64,000 nucleotides of DNA from Cryobacterium arcticum (GCF_003185895.1 NZ_QHLY01000012.1:1178001-1242000); one strand, 5' to 3'; shown: positions 38,437 to 47,015, counted from the stretch's first letter. A program made the numbers and translations. The notes: generated by a model from the letters alone, not told the origin.

Positions 38437-39791
38437 GGCTGGACTCCTTCCGGCGCGGTTTCGCGCAGGGTTTCGGTGATGATGCTCATCGAGATGGTGG
38501 CCGGCGGTTCGATGACCGGCAGCTCCCCCGTGCCCGTGGTCACGTTGCCGAGGGCGGCGAGCAGGGTGACGCGGGGAATCACCCCGAGCAGGCGGTTGCG
38601 CTCGTCGACGACGGCGATGGGCAGGTCGCTCTCCACGGCCAGCTCGACGAGGTCGACCAGGGCGGTGTCGGCGGTCACCGCGGTGGCCTCCAGGATGATC
38701 GAGCGCAGGTCGCCGTCGCCGGCCTTGACCTGGGTGAGCACGTCGCGGTCGCGCACGACCCCGGCGAAGCTGCGGTCGCGGCGCAACACGAACGTCGCCG
38801 ACGTCTGCAGGTCGCGCATGGTGCGGAGGGCTGCCCGCGGGCCAGCGGACACCGTGACGACCGAACGCACCGGCTCCATCACGCTGCCGGCGGTGAGCAC
38901 CCGGGCCCGGTCGACATCCTGCACGAACTGGGCCACGTAGTCGTTGGCCGGGTCGGTGAGGATCTCCTCCGGGGTGCCGATCTGCACGATCCGGCCGTCC
39001 CGCATCACGGCGATGCGGTCGCCGAGGAACATGGCCTCGTTGAGGTCGTGGGTGATGAAGATGATGGTCTTGCCGAGCTCGGCCTGCAGCTCGATCAGCT
39101 GTTCCTGCATCTCGCGGCGGATCAGCGGGTCGAGGGCGGAGAACGCCTCGTCCATCAGGAGCACGTCGGTGTCGGCGGCCAGGGCGCGGCCGAGGCCGAC
39201 GCGCTGCTGCATGCCACCGGAGAGCTCGGCGGGCAGGTTGTCGGCCCAACCGTCCAGTCCCACCAGGCGGATGATGGTGCGCGCCTTGGCGAGGCGCTTC
39301 TCGCGGGGCATGCCCTGCACTTCCAGGCCGTAGGCGACGTTGTCGATCACGGTGCGGTGCGGCAGCAGTGCGAAGTGCTGGAAGACCATCGAGATGCTCT
39401 GCCGGCGCACATCACGCAGTTTGGCTGCCGGGATGCCGGTGATGTTCGTGCCTCCGACGCTGACGGTGCCGCTGGTGGCCTCGAGCAGGCCGTTCAGCAT
39501 GCGGATCAGCGTGGACTTGCCCGAACCGGACAGGCCCATCACGACGAAGATCTCGCCACGCTGAACCTCGAACGAGGCGTCGATCACGGCCGCCGTTCCG
39601 AGGTGCGCGAGCTCGTCGCGGCCGGCGCCGACTTGGAGCTTCTTGACGATCTCGTGCGGCTTCCGGCCGAAGGCCTTGTAGAGCTTGTCGGCCTTGACGG
39701 CGATGCTCGGTGCTGCGGTTTCTGGGCTGATCTGCGTGGGTTCCGCCCCATTGGCGGTTTCTTCTGGCTTGACGGCGATGATTTCGGTCAC
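38433..39791 (-). CDS. Glycine betaine/proline ABC transporter, ATP-binding protein with CBS pair
   Basis: A 452-residue OpuAA/ProV-type ATPase. Walker A is GLSGSGKST, the signature LSGGMQQR and Walker B VLLMDEAFSALD. KLYKAFGRKPHE and the HLGTAAVIDASFEV insert are hallmarks of the subfamily. Two C-terminal CBS domains (about 310-425) usually sense ionic strength. GTG start at 39791 is chosen because CCGGAGA precedes it. The first gene of a three-gene osmoprotectant import operon. Confidence 0.93.
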   Translation of the reverse strand: MTEIIAVKPEETANGAEPTQISPETAAPSIAVKADKLYKAFGRKPHEIVKKLQVGAGRDELAHLGTAAVIDASFEVQRGEIFVVMGLSGSGKSTLIRMLNGLLEATSGTVSVGGTNITGIPAAKLRDVRRQSISMVFQHFALLPHRTVIDNVAYGLEVQGMPREKRLAKARTIIRLVGLDGWADNLPAELSGGMQQRVGLGRALAADTDVLLMDEAFSALDPLIRREMQEQLIELQAELGKTIIFITHDLNEAMFLGDRIAVMRDGRIVQIGTPEEILTDPANDYVAQFVQDVDRARVLTAGSVMEPVRSVVTVSAGPRAALRTMRDLQTSATFVLRRDRSFAGVVRDRDVLTQVKAGDGDLRSIILEATAVTADTALVDLVELAVESDLPIAVVDERNRLLGVIPRVTLLAALGNVTTGTGELPVIEPPATISMSIITETLRETAPEGVQP

Positions 39792-40269
39792 GGATTCTCC
39801 GGAGCACGCCGAACGGACCGCCTGAGCGGTCGACAACACGGGTACTCGCTGTGTCGGACGGGTAGGCCGAGACCGGCCTCTACACCAGCAAGCGGCGTGG
39901 GCTGGGGCAACCATGGGGTCGCATCCGTCTGGGCCTCACCGTACGCACGCGCTGCGCCCACGTACTGGCTGGGGGCTCTCGCGTTCGCGTCCTGGTGAAG
40001 GGTCGTAAGACCGTTGCCGAGCCTAACACGATGGGGCGCGTGAGACTATTTAACGCGTTTGCACTTACCGCTGGTCAAGATTTGAAAGTGCTGGTCAAGC
40101 CGATCATTCATGCACGGCTCGGGCACTTTGCGGCGGGCCCTGCCAGCGGCGCGGCGACAGAATCAGGCCGCATGTGTTTGCGAGACGGCCCGGCAGGCGT
40201 ACGGTCACCCCCATAAGCGTCACATAGAGGTGGCGAAGACGGCTGCAAACGACGACGGAGAGGGCGATC
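39792..40269. promoter_or_regulatory. Divergent control region between betaine importer and membrane sensor
   Basis: 478 bases without a convincing gene. Around 40040-40100 the GC content drops. GCTGGTCAAG occurs twice (40070-40079 and 40090-40099), exactly 20 bases apart, two helical turns. On the minus strand TTGACC (40078-40073) and TTAAAT (40053-40048), 19 bases apart, form a plausible but loosely spaced promoter for the importer. The repeats could bind a regulator that responds to osmolarity. Confidence 0.4.
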
Positions 40270-41289
40270 ATGGGCGGTTGGGGCATGGCCGGGCGGCTGT
40301 TCCTGGCCTACGTGGTCTTCATAGTCGTCGCGGCGGTGTTCGTGGGTACGGCCGCGTTCGTCGACACCCGCGATCGCGGCTACGAGGCCACCGCCGACCG
40401 CATGCTCTCTGTCGCCAAGGCGATCGCCGACAGCCCCCTCGTCGTGACCGCGGCCCAGTCGCCCGACCCCACCCTGGCCCTGCAGGCCTACACGCTCGAG
40501 GTCGGCGAACACGCGGACGCGGACTTCATCTCGGTGCTGAGCCCGTCCGGCATCCGGTGGACCCACCCGGACGCCGCCGAGATCGGCCGGACGTACACCG
40601 GGCAGACCGCTGGAGCGCTGGCCGGGCGGCCACTGACCGAGGTGGCCGCCGGCACCGTGGGTCCGTCGGTGAGGGCTGTCGTGCCCATCGTCGACCCCGA
40701 CGGCACCGTGGTGGGACTGGTCGCGGCCGGGGTGCGCAGCAGTTCGTTGCAGACTGCCCTCGATGCCCGGCTGCCGGCCACTCTGGCCCTCACGGTCGCG
40801 CTGCTGCTGGTGGGGGCGATCGCCGCCGGGCTGCTCGGCCGTTACCTGCGCCGGTCCACGTTGGGCTGGGGGCCGGAGGAACTGGCACAACGTTACGGCT
40901 ACGCGGCTTCGGCGCTGAATTCAGTGCGGGAGGGCCTGGTCCTTTCCGACCGGGCCGGCCGAGTCGTGTACTACAGCGACCGGGCCGCACAGCTGCTCGG
41001 CCTGCCCTCACGTCAGGGATCCCGTGGGGCCGTGCTTCCACCGACCGCCATCGACGACCTCTCGCTGCCGCCCGGTATCGCCGCGCTGATGCAGAGCGGG
41101 CGCACGGTTCAGGACGAGCTGCACGTCACCGCCAGCAGGGAACTGCTGGTCAGCCAGGTATCCGCTGTTCCCACTCCCGGGCGCACCCGCACCAGAGCGA
41201 CACCGCTGGGCACCGTCACGACCGTCGTCGACAGTGCGGAGCTCGCCGCTCGGCTGCAGCGGATCGAAAGCCGTCACCGCAGCGACTGA
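40270..41289 (+). CDS. CitA/DcuS-like membrane sensor lacking the kinase core
   Basis: 339 residues: helix 1 (about 8-30), an extracytoplasmic sCache/PASp-type sensor (35-165, with DFISVLSPSGIRWTHPD), helix 2 (about 174-195), then a cytoplasmic PAS domain (215-320, LNSVREGLVLSDRAGRVVYY). This is the layout of citrate/malate sensor kinases, but the protein stops at RIESRHRSD, where the histidine-containing dimer domain and ATPase should begin. No remnant of them follows; an IclR gene starts 60 bases later. It may be a decayed kinase or a kinase-free sensor. Confidence 0.75.
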   Translation: MGGWGMAGRLFLAYVVFIVVAAVFVGTAAFVDTRDRGYEATADRMLSVAKAIADSPLVVTAAQSPDPTLALQAYTLEVGEHADADFISVLSPSGIRWTHPDAAEIGRTYTGQTAGALAGRPLTEVAAGTVGPSVRAVVPIVDPDGTVVGLVAAGVRSSSLQTALDARLPATLALTVALLLVGAIAAGLLGRYLRRSTLGWGPEELAQRYGYAASALNSVREGLVLSDRAGRVVYYSDRAAQLLGLPSRQGSRGAVLPPTAIDDLSLPPGIAALMQSGRTVQDELHVTASRELLVSQVSAVPTPGRTRTRATPLGTVTTVVDSAELAARLQRIESRHRSD

Positions 41290-41348
41290 GGCCGCCCGGC
41301 TGCCCTGGGCCGGATGGTTAGAGTGAATCGTGCGGAAAAGAGGTACGG

Positions 41349-42170
41349 ATGGGTGGGTCGGCTGAGCCCGGCGCGGCAGGCGCGCACAATGCTGTTCCCG
41401 CCGCACGCCACACCCTCGGCATCCTGTCGCACCTCGCCGCCCAGCGCGGGCCGGTACCGGCCTCCACGATCGCCTCGGCACTCGGCCTGCCCCGCTCCAC
41501 CGTGTACAAACTGCTCGGCGTTCTGCAGGACCTGGGCTTCGTGCTGCACTACCCGGAGGCCCGCCGGTACGGCATCGGCCTGGCCGCGTTCGAGCTGAGC
41601 TCCGGGTTCTCCCGGCAGGAACCGCTGGCCAGGCTCGGTCGGCCGATCCTCGCCGCCCTGGTCGACAAGATCGGCGAGAGCGCGCACTTGGCCGTGCTGC
41701 ACGGCCGAGACGTGATCTACCTCGTGGAGGAGCGGGCGCCGCGCCGCCCGGCGCTCGTCACCGATGTCGGCGTGCGCCTGCCCAGCCACCTCACCGCGAG
41801 CGGCCGGGCGCTGCTGGCCACCCTGCCGCTGGCCCAGCTGCGTGCCCTGTTCCCCGACCCGTCGGCCTTCGCGCACCGGTCACGCGACGACGGCGACCAC
41901 CCGGCCCCGGCCGTGCAGAGCTACCGCGAGCTCAGCCGACTCCTGGCGGAGGTGCGCAGCCAGGGCTACGCCGCCGAAGATGGCGACGTCACCGAGGGCA
42001 TCGCATCCGTCGCCGTCGCGGTGCGCGACCACACCGGCTGGCCGGCCGCCGGTATCGCCGTGACTTTCGCCCGCACCAGCCTGCCGCCCGAACGGTGGGG
42101 TGAGCTCGCCGCCGAGGTCGAACGGGCCGCCGCCGAACTGTCCCGGCGCATCAACGGCCGGGCCGGCTGA
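41349..42170 (+). CDS. IclR-family transcriptional regulator
   Basis: A 273-residue regulator with an N-terminal winged helix (about 18-78; PASTIASALGLPRSTVYKLL) and a C-terminal GAF-like ligand domain (90-265, ending in EVERAAAELSRRI). AGAGG precedes the ATG at 41349. IclR regulators usually control catabolic genes, but none is adjacent. Its neighbour is the truncated dicarboxylate-type sensor, so a link to organic-acid use is conceivable. Confidence 0.88.
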   Translation: MGGSAEPGAAGAHNAVPAARHTLGILSHLAAQRGPVPASTIASALGLPRSTVYKLLGVLQDLGFVLHYPEARRYGIGLAAFELSSGFSRQEPLARLGRPILAALVDKIGESAHLAVLHGRDVIYLVEERAPRRPALVTDVGVRLPSHLTASGRALLATLPLAQLRALFPDPSAFAHRSRDDGDHPAPAVQSYRELSRLLAEVRSQGYAAEDGDVTEGIASVAVAVRDHTGWPAAGIAVTFARTSLPPERWGELAAEVERAAAELSRRINGRAG

Positions 42171-42222
42171 GCGAGCCGGCGTCACCGGCAGGGACGGCGC
42201 GCACACTAATTTCGGGAATCGG

Positions 42223-42248
42223 TGAACCTTTTGCCGGGCGGGCTCGTT
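42223..42248 (+). promoter_or_regulatory. ECF-sigma-type promoter upstream of yceI
   Basis: TGAACC (42223-42228), a TTTT stretch, then CGTT (42245-42248) with 16 bases between the elements. This is the -35 AAC / -10 CGT layout of many ECF sigma promoters. It lies about 45 bases before the YceI start and two genes upstream of an ECF sigma factor, so autoregulation is likely. Confidence 0.6.
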
Positions 42249-42296
42249 GTTCAGGGTGGATGACTCGCATCCGCACAATCAACGAACGAGGGTGAC

Positions 42297-43004
42297 ATGC
42301 AGAAGAAGACGAAAATCGGGCTGTGGATTGCGGGCGGAGTTGTCGTTCTCGGCGGTGCTGCCCTGGTGATCGGGCCGTCCGTCTACGCCGGCTACGCCAA
42401 CAGCGTCGTCGAAGCGGCCCCCACCATCGCGCCCGCGACCAGCTCCCCGATGACGGATGCAACCGCACCGGCCGTGAACGCCGACGACCTCTCCGGCAGC
42501 TGGAGCGTCGGCGCTGACTCCTTCGCCGGCTACCGGGTCGACGAGGTGCTGCAGAACCAGGACGTGACCGTGACCGGCCGCACGAGCGATGTCACGGGGG
42601 ACCTCACAGTGGACGCCCTCTCCCTCACCGCGGCCACCATCACCGTGGACGTGGCGAGCATCGCCACCGACGAGAGCGCCAGGGACGCCTACTTCCGGGA
42701 CAACGCGATGAACGTTGCCGAGTTCCCCACCGCCACCTTCACCCTGACCGAGCCGGTCACTATCGAAGGCCCCGTTGCCGGGGTCGCCCAGACCGTCTCC
42801 GCGGTCGGCGAACTGACCATGCACGGGGTCACCCAGCCGGTCACCGTTGAGTTGCAGGCGGCGCTCACCGACGCAGGCGGCCAGGTCGTCGGCAGCATCC
42901 CGGTCACCTTCAGCGATTACGACGTCGAAGCCCCGGATCTGGGCTTCGTCTCGGTTGAAGATGCCGGCGCGATCGAGTTCTCGCTCAACGTCGCGCAGAA
43001 TTAG
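42297..43004 (+). CDS. YceI-family lipocalin-like protein, membrane-anchored
   Basis: A 235-residue protein with an N-terminal helix (about 7-29) that anchors or exports it, a linker, and a YceI beta-barrel (about 65-235). Family motifs are visible: GSWSVGADSFAGYRVDE, RDAYFRDNAMNVAEFPTATF, GELTMHGVTQPVTVEL. YceI barrels bind polyisoprenoids or other amphiphiles. Encoded with an ECF sigma/anti-sigma pair, it is likely part of an envelope-stress regulon. A strong hairpin follows at 43015. Confidence 0.9.
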   Translation: MQKKTKIGLWIAGGVVVLGGAALVIGPSVYAGYANSVVEAAPTIAPATSSPMTDATAPAVNADDLSGSWSVGADSFAGYRVDEVLQNQDVTVTGRTSDVTGDLTVDALSLTAATITVDVASIATDESARDAYFRDNAMNVAEFPTATFTLTEPVTIEGPVAGVAQTVSAVGELTMHGVTQPVTVELQAALTDAGGQVVGSIPVTFSDYDVEAPDLGFVSVEDAGAIEFSLNVAQN

Positions 43005-43014
43005 GCCAGACGCG

Positions 43015-43042
43015 CGGGCACGTACCGGGAGGTACGTGCCCG
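43015..43042. terminator. Hairpin between yceI and the sigma factor gene
   Basis: CGGGCACGTACC (43015-43026) pairs perfectly with GGTACGTGCCCG (43031-43042) round GGGA, but no T-run follows. It lies 40 bases before the sigma start with no room for a good promoter between, so it may act as a partial terminator that lowers sigma expression relative to YceI. Confidence 0.7.
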
Positions 43043-43082
43043 GGGCGCGTGCTCAGTAATCCCCACAGACCCGGAGGTGATC

Positions 43083-43589
43083 GTGGCAGAACCGCAGGCG
43101 GAGCTGCTCCGTGCGCTGCACGATGCCCACGGTCCAGCCCTGTTCCGCTACGTCGTGCGGCTCACCGGCGACTACGGGTTCGCGCAAGACGTGGTGCAGG
43201 AGGCGTTGCTGCGCGCCTGGAAGCGCCCGGCGCTGCTCGAGCAGGACGACGAGTCCGCGCGCGCATGGTTGTTCACCGTGGCACGCAACCTCGTGATCGA
43301 CGACCGGCGCAGCGCCCGGTATGCCCGGGAGATCAGCACCGACAACCTGCCCGAGAGCGCCGCTGCCGATGCCACCGAGGCAGTGCTCGACCGGTGGCTG
43401 CTCACGGATGCCCTCATCGCGCTCTCCCCCGAACACCGCACCGTGCTCGTGAGCGCGTACTACCTCGGCCAGCCGATCAGCGAGATCGCCCGCCGGGAGC
43501 AGGTGCCGGAGGGCACCGTCAAATCCCGGTTGCACTACGCCCTGCGAGCGATGCGGCTCGCCCTACAGGAAAGAGGGGTCACGCAATGA
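43083..43589 (+). CDS. ECF-type RNA polymerase sigma factor
   Basis: 168 residues with sigma region 2 (about 18-85; FAQDVVQEALLRAWKRP and FTVARNLVIDDRRS) and region 4 (about 110-165; EIARREQVPEGTVKSRLHYA). Start is GTG at 43083, six bases after GGAGG; a GTG two codons earlier lies inside that Shine-Dalgarno. It overlaps the anti-sigma ATG by four bases. Resembles the SigK/SigL-type ECF groups, but exact assignment needs a profile search. Confidence 0.9.
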   Translation: MAEPQAELLRALHDAHGPALFRYVVRLTGDYGFAQDVVQEALLRAWKRPALLEQDDESARAWLFTVARNLVIDDRRSARYAREISTDNLPESAAADATEAVLDRWLLTDALIALSPEHRTVLVSAYYLGQPISEIARREQVPEGTVKSRLHYALRAMRLALQERGVTQ

Positions 43590-44359
43590 CCTCCACCCCA
43601 GACGCCTTCCGTGAGTGGGACGCCGCCTATGTGCTGGGCGCCCTCAGCGCCGAGGACCGGCGCGCCTTCGAACGCCACCTGCCCACCTGCCCGGCCTGTG
43701 CCGCGGCCGTCGCCGAACTCGCCGGCCTGCCCGGGATCCTCAGCGCGCTCCCCGCGGCCGAGGCCGTGGCCATCCTCGAGGCCGCCCCCGCCGCCGCCGG
43801 TGACGAGCACCTGCGCACCGCGCTGCACCAGCCCGGGCTTGTTCAACGACTCGCCGGCGCTGCCGTGCGGCGCACCAGGCGCACCCGCATCCGGCTGATC
43901 GTCGCCGCCAGCCTGGCCGCCGCCGTGATCGCGGTGGGCGGCGGATTGCTCGGGGCCACTCTGGCGAACCCGACCACCCCCCTGGCCGCAACCACCGCCC
44001 CGCCGACCACGCCGGCCGAGGCGCCGACCGTGACCACCACCGCCCACGTCGTGGCGATGGAACCGCTCGAGCCCGACGCCCTGACCGCGGCGCTCACCAT
44101 CACCGAGACCGACTGGGGCACCCGGTTCGACTGGTCGTGCGTGTACCTCAACCAGCTCTGGAAAGACAACGGCCCGCAGGGCTACGACATGGTGATGACC
44201 GACCTGACCGGCACCTCCACCGTGCTCGCCACCTGGACGGCGACCAGCCCGAGCACCGAGAACCTCGCGGCCTCGACCGACCTGCCCAGCGATCAGATCA
44301 GGAGCGTCGAGATCCGCGCCAGTGCGAGCGGCACCCCGCTCGCGCACAGCGACCTGTAG
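43586..44359 (+). CDS. Anti-sigma factor with zinc-finger (ZAS) and one membrane helix
   Basis: 257 residues. The N-terminal cytoplasmic domain has the H-x3-C-x2-C zinc motif (H31, C35, C38 in HLPTCPAC) that binds ECF sigma factors. One membrane helix lies at about 103-127, followed by a Thr/Pro-rich linker and an outer domain (140-257). ATG at 43586 overlaps the sigma stop (ATGA). It would hold the sigma factor inactive until an envelope signal releases it. Confidence 0.9.
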   Translation: MTSTPDAFREWDAAYVLGALSAEDRRAFERHLPTCPACAAAVAELAGLPGILSALPAAEAVAILEAAPAAAGDEHLRTALHQPGLVQRLAGAAVRRTRRTRIRLIVAASLAAAVIAVGGGLLGATLANPTTPLAATTAPPTTPAEAPTVTTTAHVVAMEPLEPDALTAALTITETDWGTRFDWSCVYLNQLWKDNGPQGYDMVMTDLTGTSTVLATWTATSPSTENLAASTDLPSDQIRSVEIRASASGTPLAHSDL

Positions 44360-44363
44360 CGCG

Positions 44364-45278
44364 TCAGGCGGCGAGCGGCCGCAGCGTGCGCCCAGCCTCT
44401 GCCCGCACGGCCGCCGACACCGCGTCGAGCAGCGCAGACGACAGGTTCCAGCGCTGCCAGTACAACGGCACGTCCACCGGATGCGCGGGCGCCAGCTGCA
44501 GCAGCCGGCCGTCGCCGACCTCCGCCAGGCACTGCTGCTCGGGCAGCATGCCCCAGCCCAGGCCGAGGAGCACCGCCCGGGCGAAGTCGTGCGAGGTGGG
44601 GATGAAGTGACCCGGCGCGGTGCTGCTGCGACCGGTGCGGTCGCGGAGGAACGCATCCTGCAGGTCGTCGTTGCGGTCGAACACCACGATCGGGGCGTCG
44701 GGCAGGGCCGCGAGCGCACTGCCAGGGCCGCTGGACCCGAGCCAGCGCTGCACGAACGCCGGCGTGGCCACAGCGAGGTAACGCATGGTGCCGAGCGGCT
44801 CGGTCACACAGCCTTGCACGGGCTCGCGGCTCGAGGTGACGGCCGCCATCACGGCGCCGGAGCGCAACAGCGAGAGCGTGTGTTCCTGGTCTTCCCGGTG
44901 CAGATCGAAGGCCACATCGAGGTTGTCACCGAGCCCGGCCAGCGCGCCGAGGAACCAGGTGGCCAGGCTGTCGGCGTTCACGGCCAGAGCCACGGTCACG
45001 GCCCGCTCCCCCGCCGCCGTGCCCTCGAGTGCCCGCACCGTGTCGGCCTCGAGCAGCGCCATCTGGCGGGCATAGCGCAGCACCACCTCGCCCGCCTCGG
45101 TGAGAGTGACCGGGGTGGTGCGCTGCACGAGCACCCGGCCGCAGGCCTGCTCCAGCGCCTTCACCCGCTGCGAGACCGCGGAGGCCGTGACGTGCTGGCG
45201 GCGCGCGGCCGCATCGAAGGTGCCGGCCTCCACCAGGGCGAGCAGGGTGCCGAGCTGGTCGAGAGTGAAGCGCTGCAT
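44364..45278 (-). CDS. lysG: LysG/ArgP-type LysR regulator of amino-acid export
   Basis: A 304-residue LysR protein of the ArgP/LysG branch. The helix-turn-helix is at about 15-45 (TFDAAARRQHVTASAVSQRV) and the effector domain includes LALAVNADSLATWFL, typical of the branch that senses basic amino acids. It is divergent from the lysE-type exporter gene across 68 bases, the classic arrangement in which LysG with lysine or arginine activates export. AAGCTCAGCTT (45279-45289) just upstream of its start is a short palindrome that may be part of the binding site. Confidence 0.9.
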   Translation of the reverse strand: MQRFTLDQLGTLLALVEAGTFDAAARRQHVTASAVSQRVKALEQACGRVLVQRTTPVTLTEAGEVVLRYARQMALLEADTVRALEGTAAGERAVTVALAVNADSLATWFLGALAGLGDNLDVAFDLHREDQEHTLSLLRSGAVMAAVTSSREPVQGCVTEPLGTMRYLAVATPAFVQRWLGSSGPGSALAALPDAPIVVFDRNDDLQDAFLRDRTGRSSTAPGHFIPTSHDFARAVLLGLGWGMLPEQQCLAEVGDGRLLQLAPAHPVDVPLYWQRWNLSSALLDAVSAAVRAEAGRTLRPLAA

Positions 45279-45346
45279 AAGCTCAGCTTACGCAGCATCA
45301 GAAAAGTTAGCTGGACTGTTTATCGTGGGGTCCCTACCGTGGAGAC

Positions 45347-46066
45347 ATGACCTTCACCACCACCCTCCTGCCCGCGCTCCTGGGGATGCTGACCGGGCTC
45401 TCCCTGATCGTGGCCATCGGCGCCCAGAACGCCTTCGTGCTGCGACTGGGCATCGAGGGACGCAACCGGGTGATCTTTCCGGTCGTGCTGATCTGCGCCC
45501 TCTCCGATGCCGTGCTCATCCTCGCGGGCGTGCTCGGAATGGGCGCGCTGGTGAAGACGGCTCCGGTGGCCATGGTGGTCGTGCGCATCCTGGGCGCCGC
45601 GTTCCTGATCGGGTATGCCGTCTTCGCGGCCCGACGCGCGCTCCGGCCGGGGGCGCTGGTCGTCGCGGACGAACCCGCGGCTCCGGTCGCCGGGAGCGCA
45701 GGCGCGGGCGGGGCCGCAGGCACGGGCGGGTCCGCGACGATGGTTTCCCATCGCGTCGGCTCGGCCACCCGCACCGGCACCAAGGTCGCCATCGGCACAG
45801 CGCTCGCACTCACCTGGCTCAACCCGCACGTCTACCTCGACACGGTCGTCTTCCTCGGCGCCGTGGCCTCGCAGCAGACCCCGGCCGAACGCTGGTGGTG
45901 GGCCGGCGGGGCCATGCTCGCCAGCCTGCTCTGGTTTGCCGGCCTCGGCTTCGGCGCCCGGTTGCTGCGCCCGGTCTTCGCCCGCCCCGGCGCGTGGCGG
46001 GTGCTCGACGCCCTCATCGCCGTGGTGATGCTCCTGCTCGGCCTCAAGCTGGCCTTCGACCTCTAG
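45347..46066 (+). CDS. lysE: LysE/ArgO-family basic amino acid exporter
   Basis: A 239-residue exporter with six helices. MLTGLSLIVAIGAQNAFVLR near the N-terminus and ALTWLNPHVYLDTVVFLG in the middle are signature segments. Between them lies a cytoplasmic Ala/Gly-rich loop (about 108-140) longer than usual. It removes excess lysine or arginine under the control of the divergent LysG regulator. GGAGAC precedes the ATG. Confidence 0.92.
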   Translation: MTFTTTLLPALLGMLTGLSLIVAIGAQNAFVLRLGIEGRNRVIFPVVLICALSDAVLILAGVLGMGALVKTAPVAMVVVRILGAAFLIGYAVFAARRALRPGALVVADEPAAPVAGSAGAGGAAGTGGSATMVSHRVGSATRTGTKVAIGTALALTWLNPHVYLDTVVFLGAVASQQTPAERWWWAGGAMLASLLWFAGLGFGARLLRPVFARPGAWRVLDALIAVVMLLLGLKLAFDL

Positions 46067-46125
46067 ACCGCCGACCGCCGCCCGCACCGCTCGAAGGCCG
46101 GGAGCCTGCGCGGTACGCTTGCCCC

Positions 46126-46791
46126 GTGCTCACGAAGGATTTGATCCGTCTCTACCCCGAGCTGTACCACGTGGCGGCGGACGGCAGCTGGCCGGCGATC
46201 GAACGGCACGGCCTGCTCAGCGTCAGTGCGTTGGTCACCCGGTGGGGTGTGCGCCAAGGCGCTCCCCAGGCCGCGATCCTCACCAGGCGCCGGGGCGAAA
46301 CTCTGGAGCTCGAGCATCCGGACTACGGCACCGCGGTCATCCGCCATCAGAAAGCCATGCACGAGTCGTCGCTGGCGGCTGCGCTCGAGGATGACCTGAC
46401 GCCGAGCGAGTGGTACGCCATGCTCAACGACAGGGTGTTCTTCTTCCTGCAGAAGACGCGGCTGAACGAGCTGCTCGCGGCCCGGTCGTACCGGGACGAT
46501 GCCCACACCGTGATCACCGTCGACACCCGCAGCCTGGTGGCCGCCCATGAGGACGACATCGAACTCACCACCGTGAACACCGGCTTCGCCCAACGGTTCA
46601 GCGCCGAGCCCCGCGGCCGCGACAGCTTTCAGTCGATCGAGGAGTTCTCCCACCCCACCCGGGCGCATGCCTCGACCAAGGTGGTGGATGTGGCCGAGCT
46701 CGCGGTGTACCGCGGAGTGCGCGACATCACCAAGCACGTCAAGCGCGTCGAGCGGATGCGTGACGGCACGGTGCTCGAGCGCTTCGTCTGA
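46126..46791 (+). CDS. Protein of unknown function, DUF7002-like
   Basis: A 221-residue soluble protein starting at GTG 46126 (VLTKDLIRLYPELYHVAADG). The LYHVAADGSWPAIERHGLLS opening resembles small ADP-ribosyltransferase-like folds (DarT and related DUF families), and I recall it under the name DUF7002; this is from memory, not a search. Further conserved-looking blocks are MLNDRVFFFLQKTRLNELLA and DIELTTVNTGFAQR. No antitoxin-like partner is next to it. It is followed by 53-base tandem repeats. Confidence 0.65.
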   Translation: MLTKDLIRLYPELYHVAADGSWPAIERHGLLSVSALVTRWGVRQGAPQAAILTRRRGETLELEHPDYGTAVIRHQKAMHESSLAAALEDDLTPSEWYAMLNDRVFFFLQKTRLNELLAARSYRDDAHTVITVDTRSLVAAHEDDIELTTVNTGFAQRFSAEPRGRDSFQSIEEFSHPTRAHASTKVVDVAELAVYRGVRDITKHVKRVERMRDGTVLERFV

Positions 46792-46838
46792 CCCGCGCCG
46801 ACACCGCGACGCGCCCGCGCCCGCGCGCCGCGATCGCC

Positions 46839-47015
46839 GGTCGAGCCTGTCGAGACCCCGCGACGTGCTTGTGTGTCACGGGGTCTCGACAAGCTCGACC
46901 AGCGGGACGGGTCGGTATCGAGACCGGCTCACCGGGTCTCGACAAGCTCGACCAGCGGGACAGGTCGGTACCGAGACCGGCTCACCGGGTCTCGACGAGC
47001 TCGACCAACGGAGGG
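46839..47015. repeat. 53-bp tandem repeats with an inverted leading copy
   Basis: The unit starts GGGTCTCGACAAGCTCGACC and recurs at 46881, 46934 and 46987, exactly 53 bases apart; the third unit is cut short at the stop of the GH1 gene. The core also occurs inverted at 46839-46860, pairing with 46879-46900 with one mismatch. It lies between convergent genes. Confidence 0.85.

Noticed and set aside
38437..39249. N-terminal extension of the betaine permease
   Set aside because: It lies antiparallel in sense to nothing useful and is only another frame of the ATPase gene; the coupled GTG at 38436 fits the family start.
39995..40216. A 73-codon open frame in the intergenic region before the sensor
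   Set aside because: No Shine-Dalgarno, no recognisable domain, and it spans the AT-rich likely promoter and direct repeats.
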